Source: JAAYUH01 sp964640995 (GTDB lineage Bacteria > Caldisericota > Caldisericia > B22-G15). Taken from it: DNA of 64,000 bases. Positions 25,110-34,113 of this stretch are shown one piece after another. The notes under the pieces are model-generated. The model had not been told where the DNA came from, did no database searches, and saw nothing but the letters and a program-made list of their open reading frames with translations. The number at the start of each line of letters is the position of its first letter. The stretch's first letter is position 1. The translations under genes were made by a program, and so were the position numbers. The DNA lies in NCBI GenBank assembly GCA_964640995.1, contig CAZXJJ010000001.1:434001-498000 (forward strand), read 5' to 3'.

Positions 25110-26690
25110 TTAATTTATTATTTGAGTAATATCTGTAATTCTATAAACAGAATACCTTTTTAACTCATATCTTGAATTTGTTTTAAGGTTTATTCCTTTT
25201 ATAACTGTAAATCCAAAAATAAAACCTGACTCTTTAAGCATATTTATTGTATCGATGCTAAATTCTCCATATGGATATGCAAATGCAGTAACTTTTTTCT
25301 TTGTATTTTTTTCAATCTCCTCTTTTGATTTTTTAAAATCTTCAATAACTCTATTTTTAAAACTCTCAAAATCCTCTTCATCGCCCTTTTGAGCAATAAT
25401 TGAAACATATTTTCCATCTGAAAGATGTGTTTTATGTGAATCATAAGTATGAGAACCAATTGAGAATACTCCACTATCAGCCATTTCTTTAATGTTTTCC
25501 CAATTAACAAAATTACTAACTTTTCCAACTCTACCAACAATTACAAAAAATGTTCCTTTAAATCCATATTTCTTTAAAATTGGAAATGCAAATTCATAAA
25601 CTCCTTTCAGACCATCATCAAAAGTTATAAGAACACTTTTTTTAGGAATTTGTTTACCATTAATATAGTAATCATATAAATCATCAATAGAAATTGAATT
25701 ATATCCTTTCTCTTTAATATATTTAATTTGATTTTCAAACTCTTCTGGTGTTATTGTATATAAATTTCCACCTTTTTCACTTACATTGTGATAACATAAA
25801 ACAATTACTCCATCACTATAAATTTTAATTTTAATATCTTGAAGTGATGAAGTTCCAATGAATTTAGACTCAGGATCTTTTGCAAAAATTGTGTAATTTC
25901 CAGGTAATAGTATTAAGTTAGAAAAGAAATTTCCAGAAGGATCAACTTTTATTTCTTTATAAGGTTTATTATTTAAATAAATAACAATATTTTTGTCCTG
26001 CTCATAAAACCCAAAGATATTAATTTCATTTGAAGTTGTTTCAAGACCATCAATTGGAGAGTATATTACTGGATCTGAATTTATAACATAAAAAACTTTT
26101 GTATCCTCTAACTTATCTCCCTTTAAATCAATTCCTTCAAATTTAACAATATGACTTCCTTCACTTATAAAATTTGAAATTGTATATTTTTCTTGCCAAA
26201 TATCTCTTTTTTCTATGTAATTCAAGTTTAAAATTGTTCCATCATCAAATATTGCTTTAACTTCTTTTAATGGAGTTGATGAAATTGACTCAATTGTTAT
26301 TTCCATTCCGGATCTTATATAAACAGGATAAATTATATTTTCCCAGATTGGAATTTCTGAGTTTAATATCACATTTATCTCTTTTCTATAATAAGTTTCT
26401 TTTATATAAAATGTGGTAACTAATTTATACTCACCATCTGAGATATCATCAGGAAGAGATGAGTATAATCTATATTCTTTTATTTCATATTTTAAATTTT
26501 TTATAAAATTATCACCAAAAATAAATAATTTTAGGTCTTTAATATTTTTTAAATCAGAAAATTCAACAATTATAAGTTCACCTTTTGTAACATAATCACC
26601 ATCTTGTGGAAAAATAAAATTAAAATTTATTTTTGTATTATTATTGCAAGAAAAAAATGGGAGGAGTAATAAAAATAATACTCCTCCCAA
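25110..26690 (-). CDS. polysaccharide deacetylase lipoprotein with N-terminal Ig-like region
   Basis: About 526 residues. A hydrophobic N terminus ends in lipobox FFSC (C15), then about 250 residues of beta-rich Ig/FN3-like repeats, then a NodB-type deacetylase domain: VLCYHNVSEKGG, TFDDGLKGVYEFAFPIL (catalytic Asp-Asp), GSHTYDSHKTHL (metal His pair) and FAYPYGEF. It would act at the cell surface on N-acetylated glycans or peptidoglycan. The only standard start is TTG at 26690, which removes the usual basic residues. In frame just upstream, ATA-AAA-AAA-ATT-ATA would give an I-K-K-I-I n-region, so a non-standard start is possible. It begins 11 nt after the rtcB stop. Confidence 0.88.
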   Translation of the reverse strand: MGGVLFLLLLPFFSCNNNTKINFNFIFPQDGDYVTKGELIIVEFSDLKNIKDLKLFIFGDNFIKNLKYEIKEYRLYSSLPDDISDGEYKLVTTFYIKETYYRKEINVILNSEIPIWENIIYPVYIRSGMEITIESISSTPLKEVKAIFDDGTILNLNYIEKRDIWQEKYTISNFISEGSHIVKFEGIDLKGDKLEDTKVFYVINSDPVIYSPIDGLETTSNEINIFGFYEQDKNIVIYLNNKPYKEIKVDPSGNFFSNLILLPGNYTIFAKDPESKFIGTSSLQDIKIKIYSDGVIVLCYHNVSEKGGNLYTITPEEFENQIKYIKEKGYNSISIDDLYDYYINGKQIPKKSVLITFDDGLKGVYEFAFPILKKYGFKGTFFVIVGRVGKVSNFVNWENIKEMADSGVFSIGSHTYDSHKTHLSDGKYVSIIAQKGDEEDFESFKNRVIEDFKKSKEEIEKNTKKKVTAFAYPYGEFSIDTINMLKESGFIFGFTVIKGINLKTNSRYELKRYSVYRITDITQIIN

Positions 26691-26701
26691 TATAATTTTT
26701 T

Positions 26702-28156
26702 TTATCCTTTCATAACTGCAATTGGTTTTAATTTTGCAACTTTTATTGATATTCCCTCCTCATGTAAAACATCAACAACATCTTGAACATCTTTATATGC
26801 TTCAGGTGATTCTTCAACGAGTGTTTCTTTGCTTTTAGCCTTGACTTTAATTCCTCTTTTTCCAAGTGTATCAATTATTTCATTTGCATCCTCTTCTCTA
26901 AGTGCTTCGGTTCTACTCATAACTCTTCCTGCACCATGACAAGTTGAACCAAAGGTTTCTTGCATTGCTTTGTTTGTTCCAACTAAAACAAATGAGTATC
27001 TACCCATATCACCCGGAACTAATACTGGTTGACCAATTGATTTATATTGTTGAGGAAGTTCAGGATGATTTGGTGGAAATGCCCTTGTTGCACCTTTTCT
27101 ATGAACAACTACTTTCATTTTCTTTCCATTAAAAGTGTGTTCTTCGACTTTTGCTATATTATGAGCAACATCATAGATTATTTCTAATCCCATTTCTCTA
27201 TCAGGTTTTTTAAATACTTCTTTGAATGTTTCTCTTGTCCAGTGAGTAATTAATTGTCTATTTACCCATGCATAATTTGCTGCTGCAACCATTGCAGCAA
27301 AATATCTTTTTGCTTCAGGAGAAGAAAATGGCGCTGCTGCTAATTGTTTATCTACAAGTTTTATTCCATATTTTCTTGCTGCATTAAGCATAACTTCAAT
27401 ATAATCTGATGCAACTTGATGTCCAAGACCTCTACTTCCAGTATGAATTAAAACAGTGATTTGACCTTTAAATAAACCTAAAACTTTTGCAATTTCTTCA
27501 TTATAAACTTCCTCAACAACTTGAATTTCAAGAAAGTGGTTTCCTGCACCAAGAGTTCCAAGTTGAGGACCACCTCTTTCTTTTGCTCTTCCTGAAACAG
27601 CATTAGGATCTGCACCTTGCATACTTCCATGTTCTTCTATTTTTTCAAGGTCCTCAGGTCTTCCAAATCCTTTTTCAATTGCCCATTTAACACCTTTAAC
27701 CATAACATCATCAAGGTCTCTTGGACCAAGACGAAGTTTTCCACTTGATCCAACTCCTGATGGAATATTTACAAATAATTTATTTAAAAGTTCTTCTAAT
27801 TTTACTTGAATTTCTTCTTTTATAAAGTTTGTTCTTAAAAGTCGAACTCCGCAATTTATATCATATCCAACTCCTCCAGGCGAAATTACTCCTTTTTCTA
27901 TGTCGAATCCTGCAACTCCTCCAATAGGAAAACCATAACCCCAGTGAATATCTGGCATAGCCATTGATGCTTTAAGAATTCCTGGAAGTGTTGCAACATT
28001 AGCAACTTGAATTGGTGATTTATCCATCAAGATTTTTGGAATCATTTTTTCTGAAGCATAAATTATTCCAGGAACATTCATTCCTGGAATTGTTCCAACT
28101 TCAATCATATATTTTGTATTAGAAACTTTTTTCAATTGATCTCTCCTTATCTCCAT
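26702..28156 (-). CDS. rtcB: RtcB RNA ligase (3'-phosphate/5'-OH)
   Basis: 484 residues. RtcB joins 2',3'-cyclic phosphate or 3'-phosphate ends to 5'-OH RNA using GTP and Mn. GGVAGFDIEKGVISPGGVG, YDINCGVRLL (metal Cys), LGAGNHFLEIQVV, HTGSRGLGHQVA, AHNIAKVEEH, the guanylylated His in HRKGATRAFPP, and STCHGAGRVMSR are all present. The start at 28156 is fixed by AGGAGG 5 nt upstream; an upstream ATG would add 6 residues. It is transcribed divergently from tRNA-Arg, their -10 boxes overlapping. RNA repair is the usual bacterial role. Confidence 0.97.
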   Translation of the reverse strand: MEIRRDQLKKVSNTKYMIEVGTIPGMNVPGIIYASEKMIPKILMDKSPIQVANVATLPGILKASMAMPDIHWGYGFPIGGVAGFDIEKGVISPGGVGYDINCGVRLLRTNFIKEEIQVKLEELLNKLFVNIPSGVGSSGKLRLGPRDLDDVMVKGVKWAIEKGFGRPEDLEKIEEHGSMQGADPNAVSGRAKERGGPQLGTLGAGNHFLEIQVVEEVYNEEIAKVLGLFKGQITVLIHTGSRGLGHQVASDYIEVMLNAARKYGIKLVDKQLAAAPFSSPEAKRYFAAMVAAANYAWVNRQLITHWTRETFKEVFKKPDREMGLEIIYDVAHNIAKVEEHTFNGKKMKVVVHRKGATRAFPPNHPELPQQYKSIGQPVLVPGDMGRYSFVLVGTNKAMQETFGSTCHGAGRVMSRTEALREEDANEIIDTLGKRGIKVKAKSKETLVEESPEAYKDVQDVVDVLHEEGISIKVAKLKPIAVMKG

Positions 28157-28166
28157 CACTTCCTCC

Positions 28167-28195
28167 TTGAACAATTTTTATATTTATTATACAAT
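28167..28195 (+). promoter_or_regulatory. promoter of tRNA-Arg, overlapping the rtcB promoter
   Basis: Plus strand: TTGAAC (28167-28172), 17-nt spacer, TACAAT (28190-28195), 8 nt before the tRNA. Minus strand: TATAAT at 28191-28186 points to rtcB with about 24 nt of leader containing the SD. The two -10 boxes share two bases, so the promoters likely compete. Confidence 0.65.
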
Positions 28196-28203
28196 AATTT
28201 AAA

Positions 28204-28279
28204 GCGCCCGTAGCTTAAGTGGATAGAGCAGTAGCATCCGGAGCTACGGATAGGGGTTCAAATCCTCTCGGGCGCACCA
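28204..28279 (+). tRNA. tRNA-Arg (anticodon CCG)
   Basis: Acceptor GCGCCCG pairs with CGGGCGC, the anticodon stem GTAGC/GCTAC encloses loop ATCCGGA (anticodon CCG), the T-arm has GGTTCAAATC, and CCA is encoded at 28277-28279. It would read the CGG codon, which is rare in this AT-rich window. A protein gene begins 9 nt after the CCA end. Confidence 0.93.
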
Positions 28280-28288
28280 AAGGGGATC

Positions 28289-29437
28289 ATGGAGGAATTT
28301 ATACCCTTGATTGAATTTTATAGAAAAAAAGTTGAAAGAAATCCGCAACTGTTATCTTCTCATGCAGTTCTTTCTGAGTATCTAATATTTAATGGTAATT
28401 ATGATGAAGCAACTCTAATAAGTTTAAAAAGTTTACTTTTATCTCCATATTACATAAGGTCACAAATTGATTTATCAATTTCATATCTAATGAAAAATGA
28501 TTTCAAATCTAGCGAAATCGAATTAAAACAGGCATTAAAAATCGATCCTGAAAATGATTGTGTTTATTTTCTACTTGGATTAATTTATTATGTTCTGGGT
28601 GTTAATGATATTTCAATAAGATATCTCTCCGAAGGGTTTGATTATAATCCCAAAAATATATACATAAGAAAATTATACTCTCTCATAACAAATAAAGATT
28701 TACCAGATATTTCAGTTTTTAAAGAAATTGAAACAAAGGTTTACAATGGATTTATCTCAAGCAGTGAGATGAAAAAAATAAAAGAAGAAAATGGAAATAA
28801 AAAACCATATGAAGTTCTTTATGCATACTCTTTAAGAAATGAAGATAGATTATTAGAAGCAATTGATGAGTTGGAAAGAATTTTAATATATCACCCATAT
28901 TATCCTAAAGCACTTTTTATTACAGGTAAATTTCATGAAATGGCAGGCAACAGAAGAAAAAAAGATGAATATTGGGAAAGGTGTTATGAGGTTGATCCTC
29001 TAAAAGATTTTATAAAAGTAATAAGTTCTAGTTATGAAAATTATCATTTTGATAAAAAAGATTTTGAAGAATTAATTGCGCTTAAAGATATTTTATATGA
29101 AAAGATATTTACTAATTTTGTAAAAGAGAAAGAGGTAATAACAGAGAAAAAAATTGAATTTCCTCAAATTGAAAAGGAAGAGATTAAACCTGAAGTTGAA
29201 ATTTTAGAAGAACAAAAGATAGTAGAAAAAGCTATAAAAGAAGAAATAACAGAAGGAATAGTAGAGGAAGTCAAAACTCAAGAAGTGCCAATTATTCAGA
29301 AAACAGAAGAAGTTGAAGAGATAAAAGACAAAGATTATTATAAAAAACTTGGAGATGAATATCTTAAGAAAGGTATGTATAAAGAAGCAATTGAAATGTT
29401 TACAAAGGCACTTAATTTATCAAAGGAGAGAAAATGA
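28289..29437 (+). CDS. TPR-repeat protein with acidic linker
   Basis: 382 residues, built almost wholly of tetratricopeptide-like helical pairs (for example NFNGNYDEAT-type, LKQALKIDPENDCVYFLLGL, KALFITGKFHEMAGN). A Glu/Lys-rich low-complexity linker follows (about residues 285-345), then one last TPR, YLKKGMYKEAIEMFTKALNL. There is no signal peptide, so it is a cytoplasmic scaffold. It shares an operon with a roadblock-domain gene (4-nt overlap) and rsmI, and lies directly behind tRNA-Arg. The function is unknown; pairing of TPR with roadblock suggests a small-GTPase-linked complex (inference). Confidence 0.8.
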   Translation: MEEFIPLIEFYRKKVERNPQLLSSHAVLSEYLIFNGNYDEATLISLKSLLLSPYYIRSQIDLSISYLMKNDFKSSEIELKQALKIDPENDCVYFLLGLIYYVLGVNDISIRYLSEGFDYNPKNIYIRKLYSLITNKDLPDISVFKEIETKVYNGFISSSEMKKIKEENGNKKPYEVLYAYSLRNEDRLLEAIDELERILIYHPYYPKALFITGKFHEMAGNRRKKDEYWERCYEVDPLKDFIKVISSSYENYHFDKKDFEELIALKDILYEKIFTNFVKEKEVITEKKIEFPQIEKEEIKPEVEILEEQKIVEKAIKEEITEGIVEEVKTQEVPIIQKTEEVEEIKDKDYYKKLGDEYLKKGMYKEAIEMFTKALNLSKERK

Positions 29438-29775
29438 TTAAAGAGGTATTATCTGAAATTTTAAAAACAAGTGGGGTTTTGGGTTATGTTTATGTTGATG
29501 CACAAAAGAAAGAAACAATTTCAGAACTTTCAACAGATTTTGAAGGCGAAATAATTAGAGGTCTCGGTATTTCTTTAGTAGGTTTATTAACAGATATATC
29601 AAATTCAATATATATGGGCGAACTTGAAGAAGTTATTGTTGAAACTAAAAGAGGGAGATTAATTATAAATAAATTTGATGAAAAATTTCTAATAATAATT
29701 ACAACAAAAGCAGGAAATCTCGGAACAATTAAATATTCACTTAATAAAGTTATCAATAAATTAAAAGAATATTAA
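29434..29775 (+). CDS. roadblock/LC7-domain protein
   Basis: 113 residues with the roadblock/LC7 pattern: GVLGYVYVDAQKKETISEL, then a helix, then GELEEVIVETKRGRLIINKF and FLIIITTKAGNLGTIKYSLN. Such proteins dimerise and in bacteria (MglB) regulate Ras-like GTPases. No GTPase gene is present within the window. It overlaps the TPR gene by 4 nt, so the two products likely act together. Confidence 0.8.
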   Translation: MIKEVLSEILKTSGVLGYVYVDAQKKETISELSTDFEGEIIRGLGISLVGLLTDISNSIYMGELEEVIVETKRGRLIINKFDEKFLIIITTKAGNLGTIKYSLNKVINKLKEY

Positions 29776-29777
29776 AA

Positions 29778-30587
29778 TTGAGTGGAAAACTTTACATTGT
29801 TTCAACACCGATAGGAAACCTCTCAGATATTTCTATTAGGGCTTTAAAAGTATTAAGAGAGATTGATATTATATTATGTGAAGATACAAGAGTTACAATA
29901 AAACTTTTAAATAGATATAAAATAAAAAATAAAAAATTGATTTCTTACTTTGAAAGAAATGAATTAAAAAGAAAAGATGAAATAATAAATCTACTAAAAA
30001 AAGGAAAAAACATTGCACTTGTTTCTGATGCAGGGACTCCATGTATTTCTGATCCAGGTGAGGTTGTTGTAAAAGAAGCGATAAAAGAAGGAATTGCAGT
30101 TGAGGTAATTCCTGGACCATCTGCAATAATTTCTTCACTTGTAGTTTCTGGATTAAAAAATGCTCCTTTTATTTTTTTAGGATTTTTTCCAAGAAAAGAA
30201 AAGGAAATTGAGGAGATAATAAAAAATTATTTTTTTATTAATACAACTATTGTTTTTTATGAATCACCACATAGAATTTTAAAAACTCTTGAAATATTAA
30301 AAAATAAATTTCCAGATAGAAGTGGAGCAGTTGTTAAAGAATTAACAAAGATTAATGAAATAGTTTTTAGAGGAAAACTTAAAGATTTATATGAAGAGAT
30401 AAATAAAAGTGAAATAAAAGGCGAATATGTAATTTTAATTGAAGGAGAAAAGAAAGAAGAATGGGAGAAAGATTTTGAAATTTTAAGAAAGTTAAACTTT
30501 TCAAATGAAGAGATTTTAAAATTTATGACTGAAAAATATAAAGGAATAAAAAATATTATTAAAAGAAGACTTTTTAAAAGAATCTAA
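29778..30587 (+). CDS. rsmI: 16S rRNA (cytidine1402-2'-O)-methyltransferase
   Basis: 269 residues. RsmI methylates the 2'-OH of C1402 in the decoding centre of 16S rRNA using SAM. KLYIVSTPIGNLSDIS, ILCEDTRVTIKLLNRY, LVSDAGTPCISDPGE, VIPGPSAIISSL, FLGFFPRK and FYESPHRI are signature motifs. The start is TTG at 29778, two bases after the roadblock stop; no ATG gives the conserved N terminus. The gene lies upstream of metG, recalling a rsmI-metG neighbourhood known in Bacillota, but two broken genes now lie between. Confidence 0.95.
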   Translation: MSGKLYIVSTPIGNLSDISIRALKVLREIDIILCEDTRVTIKLLNRYKIKNKKLISYFERNELKRKDEIINLLKKGKNIALVSDAGTPCISDPGEVVVKEAIKEGIAVEVIPGPSAIISSLVVSGLKNAPFIFLGFFPRKEKEIEEIIKNYFFINTTIVFYESPHRILKTLEILKNKFPDRSGAVVKELTKINEIVFRGKLKDLYEEINKSEIKGEYVILIEGEKKEEWEKDFEILRKLNFSNEEILKFMTEKYKGIKNIIKRRLFKRI

Positions 30588-30605
30588 TTTTAAAAGGAGG
30601 TATAA

Positions 30606-31394
30606 ATGAAAATAGAAATAAAAGATGTAAATTTAGATAATATCGATGATTTTATAAATATGTGTATTCCATATAATAAAAAATCGGACCCTCTTCTTAA
30701 AGAAGGTTTTGTAAAGAAAAAATTTTGGATTTAAAAAGTCTTTGAACATGAAAAGTCGATAGGAAAGATTGCATACGCAAAAAATGAACCAAAAGGTGTC
30801 ATTCAATATTTATACGACCAGAAGAAAATATTTTAGAAATATTGTATATATATATCTGATGAAAATTTTTTAAGAAAAGGAATTGGTAAGAAATTTTTAT
30901 TTTCTTTATTAGAATATGTGAATGATAAAGAATTTTCTTAAGAAAAACCTTTTGCATTGTTAAAATATCCAATAGATATACCAAATAGATTTCCACAAAG
31001 TGAATTTTCTAAAAAGTATGAATTTAAAGAATTAGAAATTAATGACAAAAAATTAGTTTACTTTTTTAAAAGAAAATTATATTTACAAACCTGAAATTAA
31101 ACCCTATAAACCTCAAAAAGAAGATGAAAATAAAGTTTTAATATTTTATAATCCATCATGTCCTTTTTGTATTTATTTTGCAGAAAAGATTAGAGAGGTT
31201 ATACTTCAAATTGTTCCGGAAATTGAAGTAAAATTAATAAATATTTTTGAAGAAAAAGATGAAGTTGAAAAAAGGGTGTTGTTTACGATTGTATTGTTAA
31301 TAAAACACCATTAAAATCATTCTTTTTAGATAAGGAGAATTTTAAAAGAGAGGTTTTAGAAGCATTAAGTAAGAAAGATGATTTATGCCTTTAA
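30606..31394 (+). pseudogene. decayed GNAT acetyltransferase with YoaP/thioredoxin-like C-terminal domain
   Basis: An AAGGAGG site precedes the ATG at 30606. The reading starts MKIEIKDVNLDNIDDFINMC, then contains several stops (first at 30732-30734) and frameshifts. Recognisable fragments are ISDENFLRKGIGKKFLFSLL (acetyl-CoA-binding GNAT motif), ALLKYPIDIPNRFPQSEF, and a thioredoxin-like part with FYNPSCPFCIYFAEKIRE and CIVNKTPLKSFFLDKENFK. The order GNAT then thioredoxin-like resembles YoaP-type proteins. With several nonsense codons it is non-functional. It sits between rsmI and metG. Confidence 0.75.
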
Positions 31395-31883
31395 CACCTT
31401 TTCACATTGGATCAACAGGACTTCTTGGACTGATTTTCAAAAAATATTTTGATATTTTCTCTTTGGTTATATCAAGTGTCATAGTTGATTTAGAACCTAT
31501 AATTGTTATTGTTTTTTAATCTAAATTACCCTATTCATGGATTTTTCCATTCTTTTATTGGTTGCTCGATAATTCTAATAATTTTATCAATATTAATCTA
31601 TTTTAATAGGAAAAAGGTTGAAAAATTTTTGTTCAAATTCAAAATCAAAGAAACTCTAAGTTTCAGAAAAATTTTTATTTCATCTCTAATTGGTATTTAT
31701 TCACATATTATTTTAGATTCCTTTTTATATCAAGATATGAAACCCTTTTATCCCTCGAGTTTTAACCCTTTCCTTAATTTGTTTTCCTTTTTAGAGATTT
31801 ATTTAATTGCAGGTATAAACTTGGTATTATTCTTGATTTTTTACCTTATTTATTTTATTTCCAAAAAGAATTTTAACACTTGA
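31385..31883 (+). pseudogene. frameshifted membrane-bound hydrolase-like gene (DUF457/YdjM-like)
   Basis: From ATG 31385 the frame reads MPLTPFHIGSTGLLGLIFKK up to VIVDLEPIIVIVF, then a TAA at 31517-31519. Removing one T from the T6 run at 31512-31517 joins it to NLNYPIHGFFHSFIGC and a further 120 residues with three membrane segments (SSLIGIYSHIILDSFLYQDM). The TPFHxG start, D-x-EP and HGFFH motifs recall metal-binding membrane hydrolases. Only this single homopolymer lesion is seen, so a sequencing or assembly error, or slippage, is possible. It overlaps the preceding pseudogene end. Confidence 0.65.
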
Positions 31884-31908
31884 AATTGGGTTCTTATCTT
31901 TATAAAAT
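31880..31908 (+). promoter_or_regulatory. promoter of metG
   Basis: TTGAAA (31880-31885), a 17-nt spacer and TAAAAT (31903-31908) lie about 35 nt before the ATG. An AAGGAGG ribosome site follows. The leader is too short for a T-box. Confidence 0.65.
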
Positions 31909-31942
31909 ACACTCATAAAGATATCTTTAAGGAGGATTTGGA

Positions 31943-33820
31943 ATGAAGAAATTTTACTTAACTACTCCAATTTACTATGTCAATGATGAACCACATATAG
32001 GCCATGTTTATACAACAACAATTGCAGATATAATTGCAAGAGAGAAGAGAAAACTCGGTTTTGATGTGCTTTTTTCAACAGGAACAGATGAGAATGCAAG
32101 CAAAGTTAAAAAAGTTGCTCAAGAAAAAGGAATTGATACAAAAATATTTGTTGATATGCTTTCAGAAAGTTTTAGAAAAGCATTTAATGAGTTTAATATA
32201 TCTTATGATGAATTTATAAGAACAACTGAAAAGAGACATGAGAAAGTCGTTCAATATTTTTTCAATACATTAAAAGAAAATGGATTTATTTATAAAGGAA
32301 TTTATGAAGGTTGGTATTGTATTTTTGATGAGACATTTTTCTCTCAAGATGAAATTAAAGAGGGCAATATTTGTCCCGTTTGTAATAGATCGCTTGAATA
32401 TATAAAAGAAGAAGATTATTTCTTTGCTCTCTCCAAATTTCAAGATGTTCTTCTTAAGCATTATCTTGAAAACCCAAAATTTGTTGAACCTGAATCAAGA
32501 TATAATGAAATGCTTTCACTTATAAAGAGTGGTCTCAGAGATATTTCAATTACAAGAAGAGGAATTGGTTGGGGAATTCCAGTGCCTCAAGAAAAAAATT
32601 CAACAATCTATGTATGGTTTGATGCTTTGATAAACTATGTAACAGTTGCTGGATTTTTAGAAAATGAAGAAAGTTTCAAAAAATATTGGCCAGCAGATCT
32701 TCATCTTATTGGAAAAGATATAACAAGATTTCATACAATTATTTGGCCTGCAATGCTTTTGGGGGTTGGACTTCCTCTTCCAGAAAAAATTTATGCTCAT
32801 GGATTTTGGCTTTCACATGGAGAGAAGATGAGTAAATCAAAAGGGAATTTTATAAAACCAGACGAGGTTATAAAGTGGTTTATGGAAAAATCAAAAGCTG
32901 ATAAAGATATTGCTGTTGATGTTTTTAGATATTACATTCTAAGAGATATGACTTTTGGAGAAGATGGAAACTTTTCATATGATTCATATATAACAAGATA
33001 TAATAGTGAACTTGCAAATGATCTTGGAAATTTGCTTTATAGAACTCTTAATATGGGATTTAAATATTTTAATGGAAATCTTTCAGGAAATTTTGATAAT
33101 TCAATTTATGAAATTTTTGAAAAAGAGTTTGATGAGATTATAAATCTTTATGAAAACCTTAAACTATCTGATGTTCCAATAAAAATAAATAATCTCGCAA
33201 ATGTTTTAAACAAATACATTGATACAAAAGCACCATGGAATCTTTATAAAGAAAATAAAGATGAGTGTGAAAAAGTTTTATCAACTGTTTTTCATGGAAT
33301 TTATACAATTGTCAATTTAATATCACCAATATTAATAACATCTTCAAAGAAATTTTTATATGCTTTAGGTAAAGATGAAGATGGAACACTTATAAAAGAG
33401 AAAATATTTCCTTGGAAAGTAGAGTTTAATTTAAGAGAGATTATTCCAATATTTCCAAGAATTGAAGAAGAAAAAGACAAAGTAGAAATAAAAGAGAGTT
33501 ATATAACAATAGAAGATTTTAAAAAACTTGACATTAGAGTCGCGGAGATAATTGAGGCTAAAAGAGTGAAAGATTCAAAAAAACTTATTGAAATAAAAAT
33601 AAAAATTGAGAATGAAGTTAGAACTGTTGTTGCAGGAATTGGCGAACACTATTCAGATGAGGAGTTAGTTGGTAAAAAGATTATTGTTTTAAAAAATCTT
33701 GAACCCAAAAAACTTAAAGGAATTTTAAGTGAAGGAATGCTTCTTGCTGCATCAAAGAATGGAAAACTATCTCTTTTAACAGTTGACAAAGATATAGATA
33801 CAGGCGCAAAAATATCATGA
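31943..33820 (+). CDS. metG: methionyl-tRNA synthetase with C-terminal tRNA-binding domain
   Basis: 625 residues, class I synthetase. TPIYYVNDEPHIGHVYT holds the HIGH motif, GEKMSKSKGNFIKPDEV the KMSKS motif, and CPVCNRSLEY a reduced zinc-knuckle region. The anticodon-binding segment APWNLYKENKDECEKVL precedes a C-terminal EMAP/Trbp111-like domain (about residues 525-625) with FKKLDIRVAEIIEAKRVKDS and LVGKKIIVLKNLEPKKLKG. It has its own promoter and SD. Its stop codon overlaps the start of the MntA antitoxin gene (ATGA), linking an essential gene to a toxin-antitoxin pair. Confidence 0.97.
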   Translation: MKKFYLTTPIYYVNDEPHIGHVYTTTIADIIAREKRKLGFDVLFSTGTDENASKVKKVAQEKGIDTKIFVDMLSESFRKAFNEFNISYDEFIRTTEKRHEKVVQYFFNTLKENGFIYKGIYEGWYCIFDETFFSQDEIKEGNICPVCNRSLEYIKEEDYFFALSKFQDVLLKHYLENPKFVEPESRYNEMLSLIKSGLRDISITRRGIGWGIPVPQEKNSTIYVWFDALINYVTVAGFLENEESFKKYWPADLHLIGKDITRFHTIIWPAMLLGVGLPLPEKIYAHGFWLSHGEKMSKSKGNFIKPDEVIKWFMEKSKADKDIAVDVFRYYILRDMTFGEDGNFSYDSYITRYNSELANDLGNLLYRTLNMGFKYFNGNLSGNFDNSIYEIFEKEFDEIINLYENLKLSDVPIKINNLANVLNKYIDTKAPWNLYKENKDECEKVLSTVFHGIYTIVNLISPILITSSKKFLYALGKDEDGTLIKEKIFPWKVEFNLREIIPIFPRIEEEKDKVEIKESYITIEDFKKLDIRVAEIIEAKRVKDSKKLIEIKIKIENEVRTVVAGIGEHYSDEELVGKKIIVLKNLEPKKLKGILSEGMLLAASKNGKLSLLTVDKDIDTGAKIS

Positions 33821-34113
33821 TTATGAAAACATCGGAAGATATAAAAAAAATTTTATTAGAAAATAATCAAATTCTAAAAGAAAAATATAAAGTTAAAACT
33901 TTAGCCATATTTGGTTCTTATGTAAGAGGTGAACAAAAAAAGAGTAGTGATATAGATATTTTAGTTGAATTTGAACAACCTGTTGGTTTTTTGTTTTTCC
34001 ATCTTGAAAGATATCTTGAAGAAATTTTAGGTATAAAAGTTGATTTAGTAACTATTGATGCCATAAAGCCAAATAGAGTTAAATACATTCTTAAAGATTT
34101 AATTTATGTTTAG
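33817..34113 (+). CDS. mntA: MntA-type minimal nucleotidyltransferase antitoxin
   Basis: 98 residues. The nucleotidyltransferase motif is LAIFGSYVRGEQKKSSDIDI, containing GSx10DxD, with VDLVTIDAIKP after it. Known MntA antitoxins neutralise their HEPN partner by AMPylating a Tyr of the toxin; the adjacent HepT has that Tyr. It starts inside the metG stop (ATGA) and overlaps hepT by 8 nt. An internal ATG two codons later is an alternative start. Confidence 0.92.
   Translation: MIMKTSEDIKKILLENNQILKEKYKVKTLAIFGSYVRGEQKKSSDIDILVEFEQPVGFLFFHLERYLEEILGIKVDLVTIDAIKPNRVKYILKDLIYV

Noticed and set aside
31884..31942. T-box or SAM riboswitch before metG
   Set aside because: The leader after the predicted start is under 35 nt and shows only a promoter and ribosome site.
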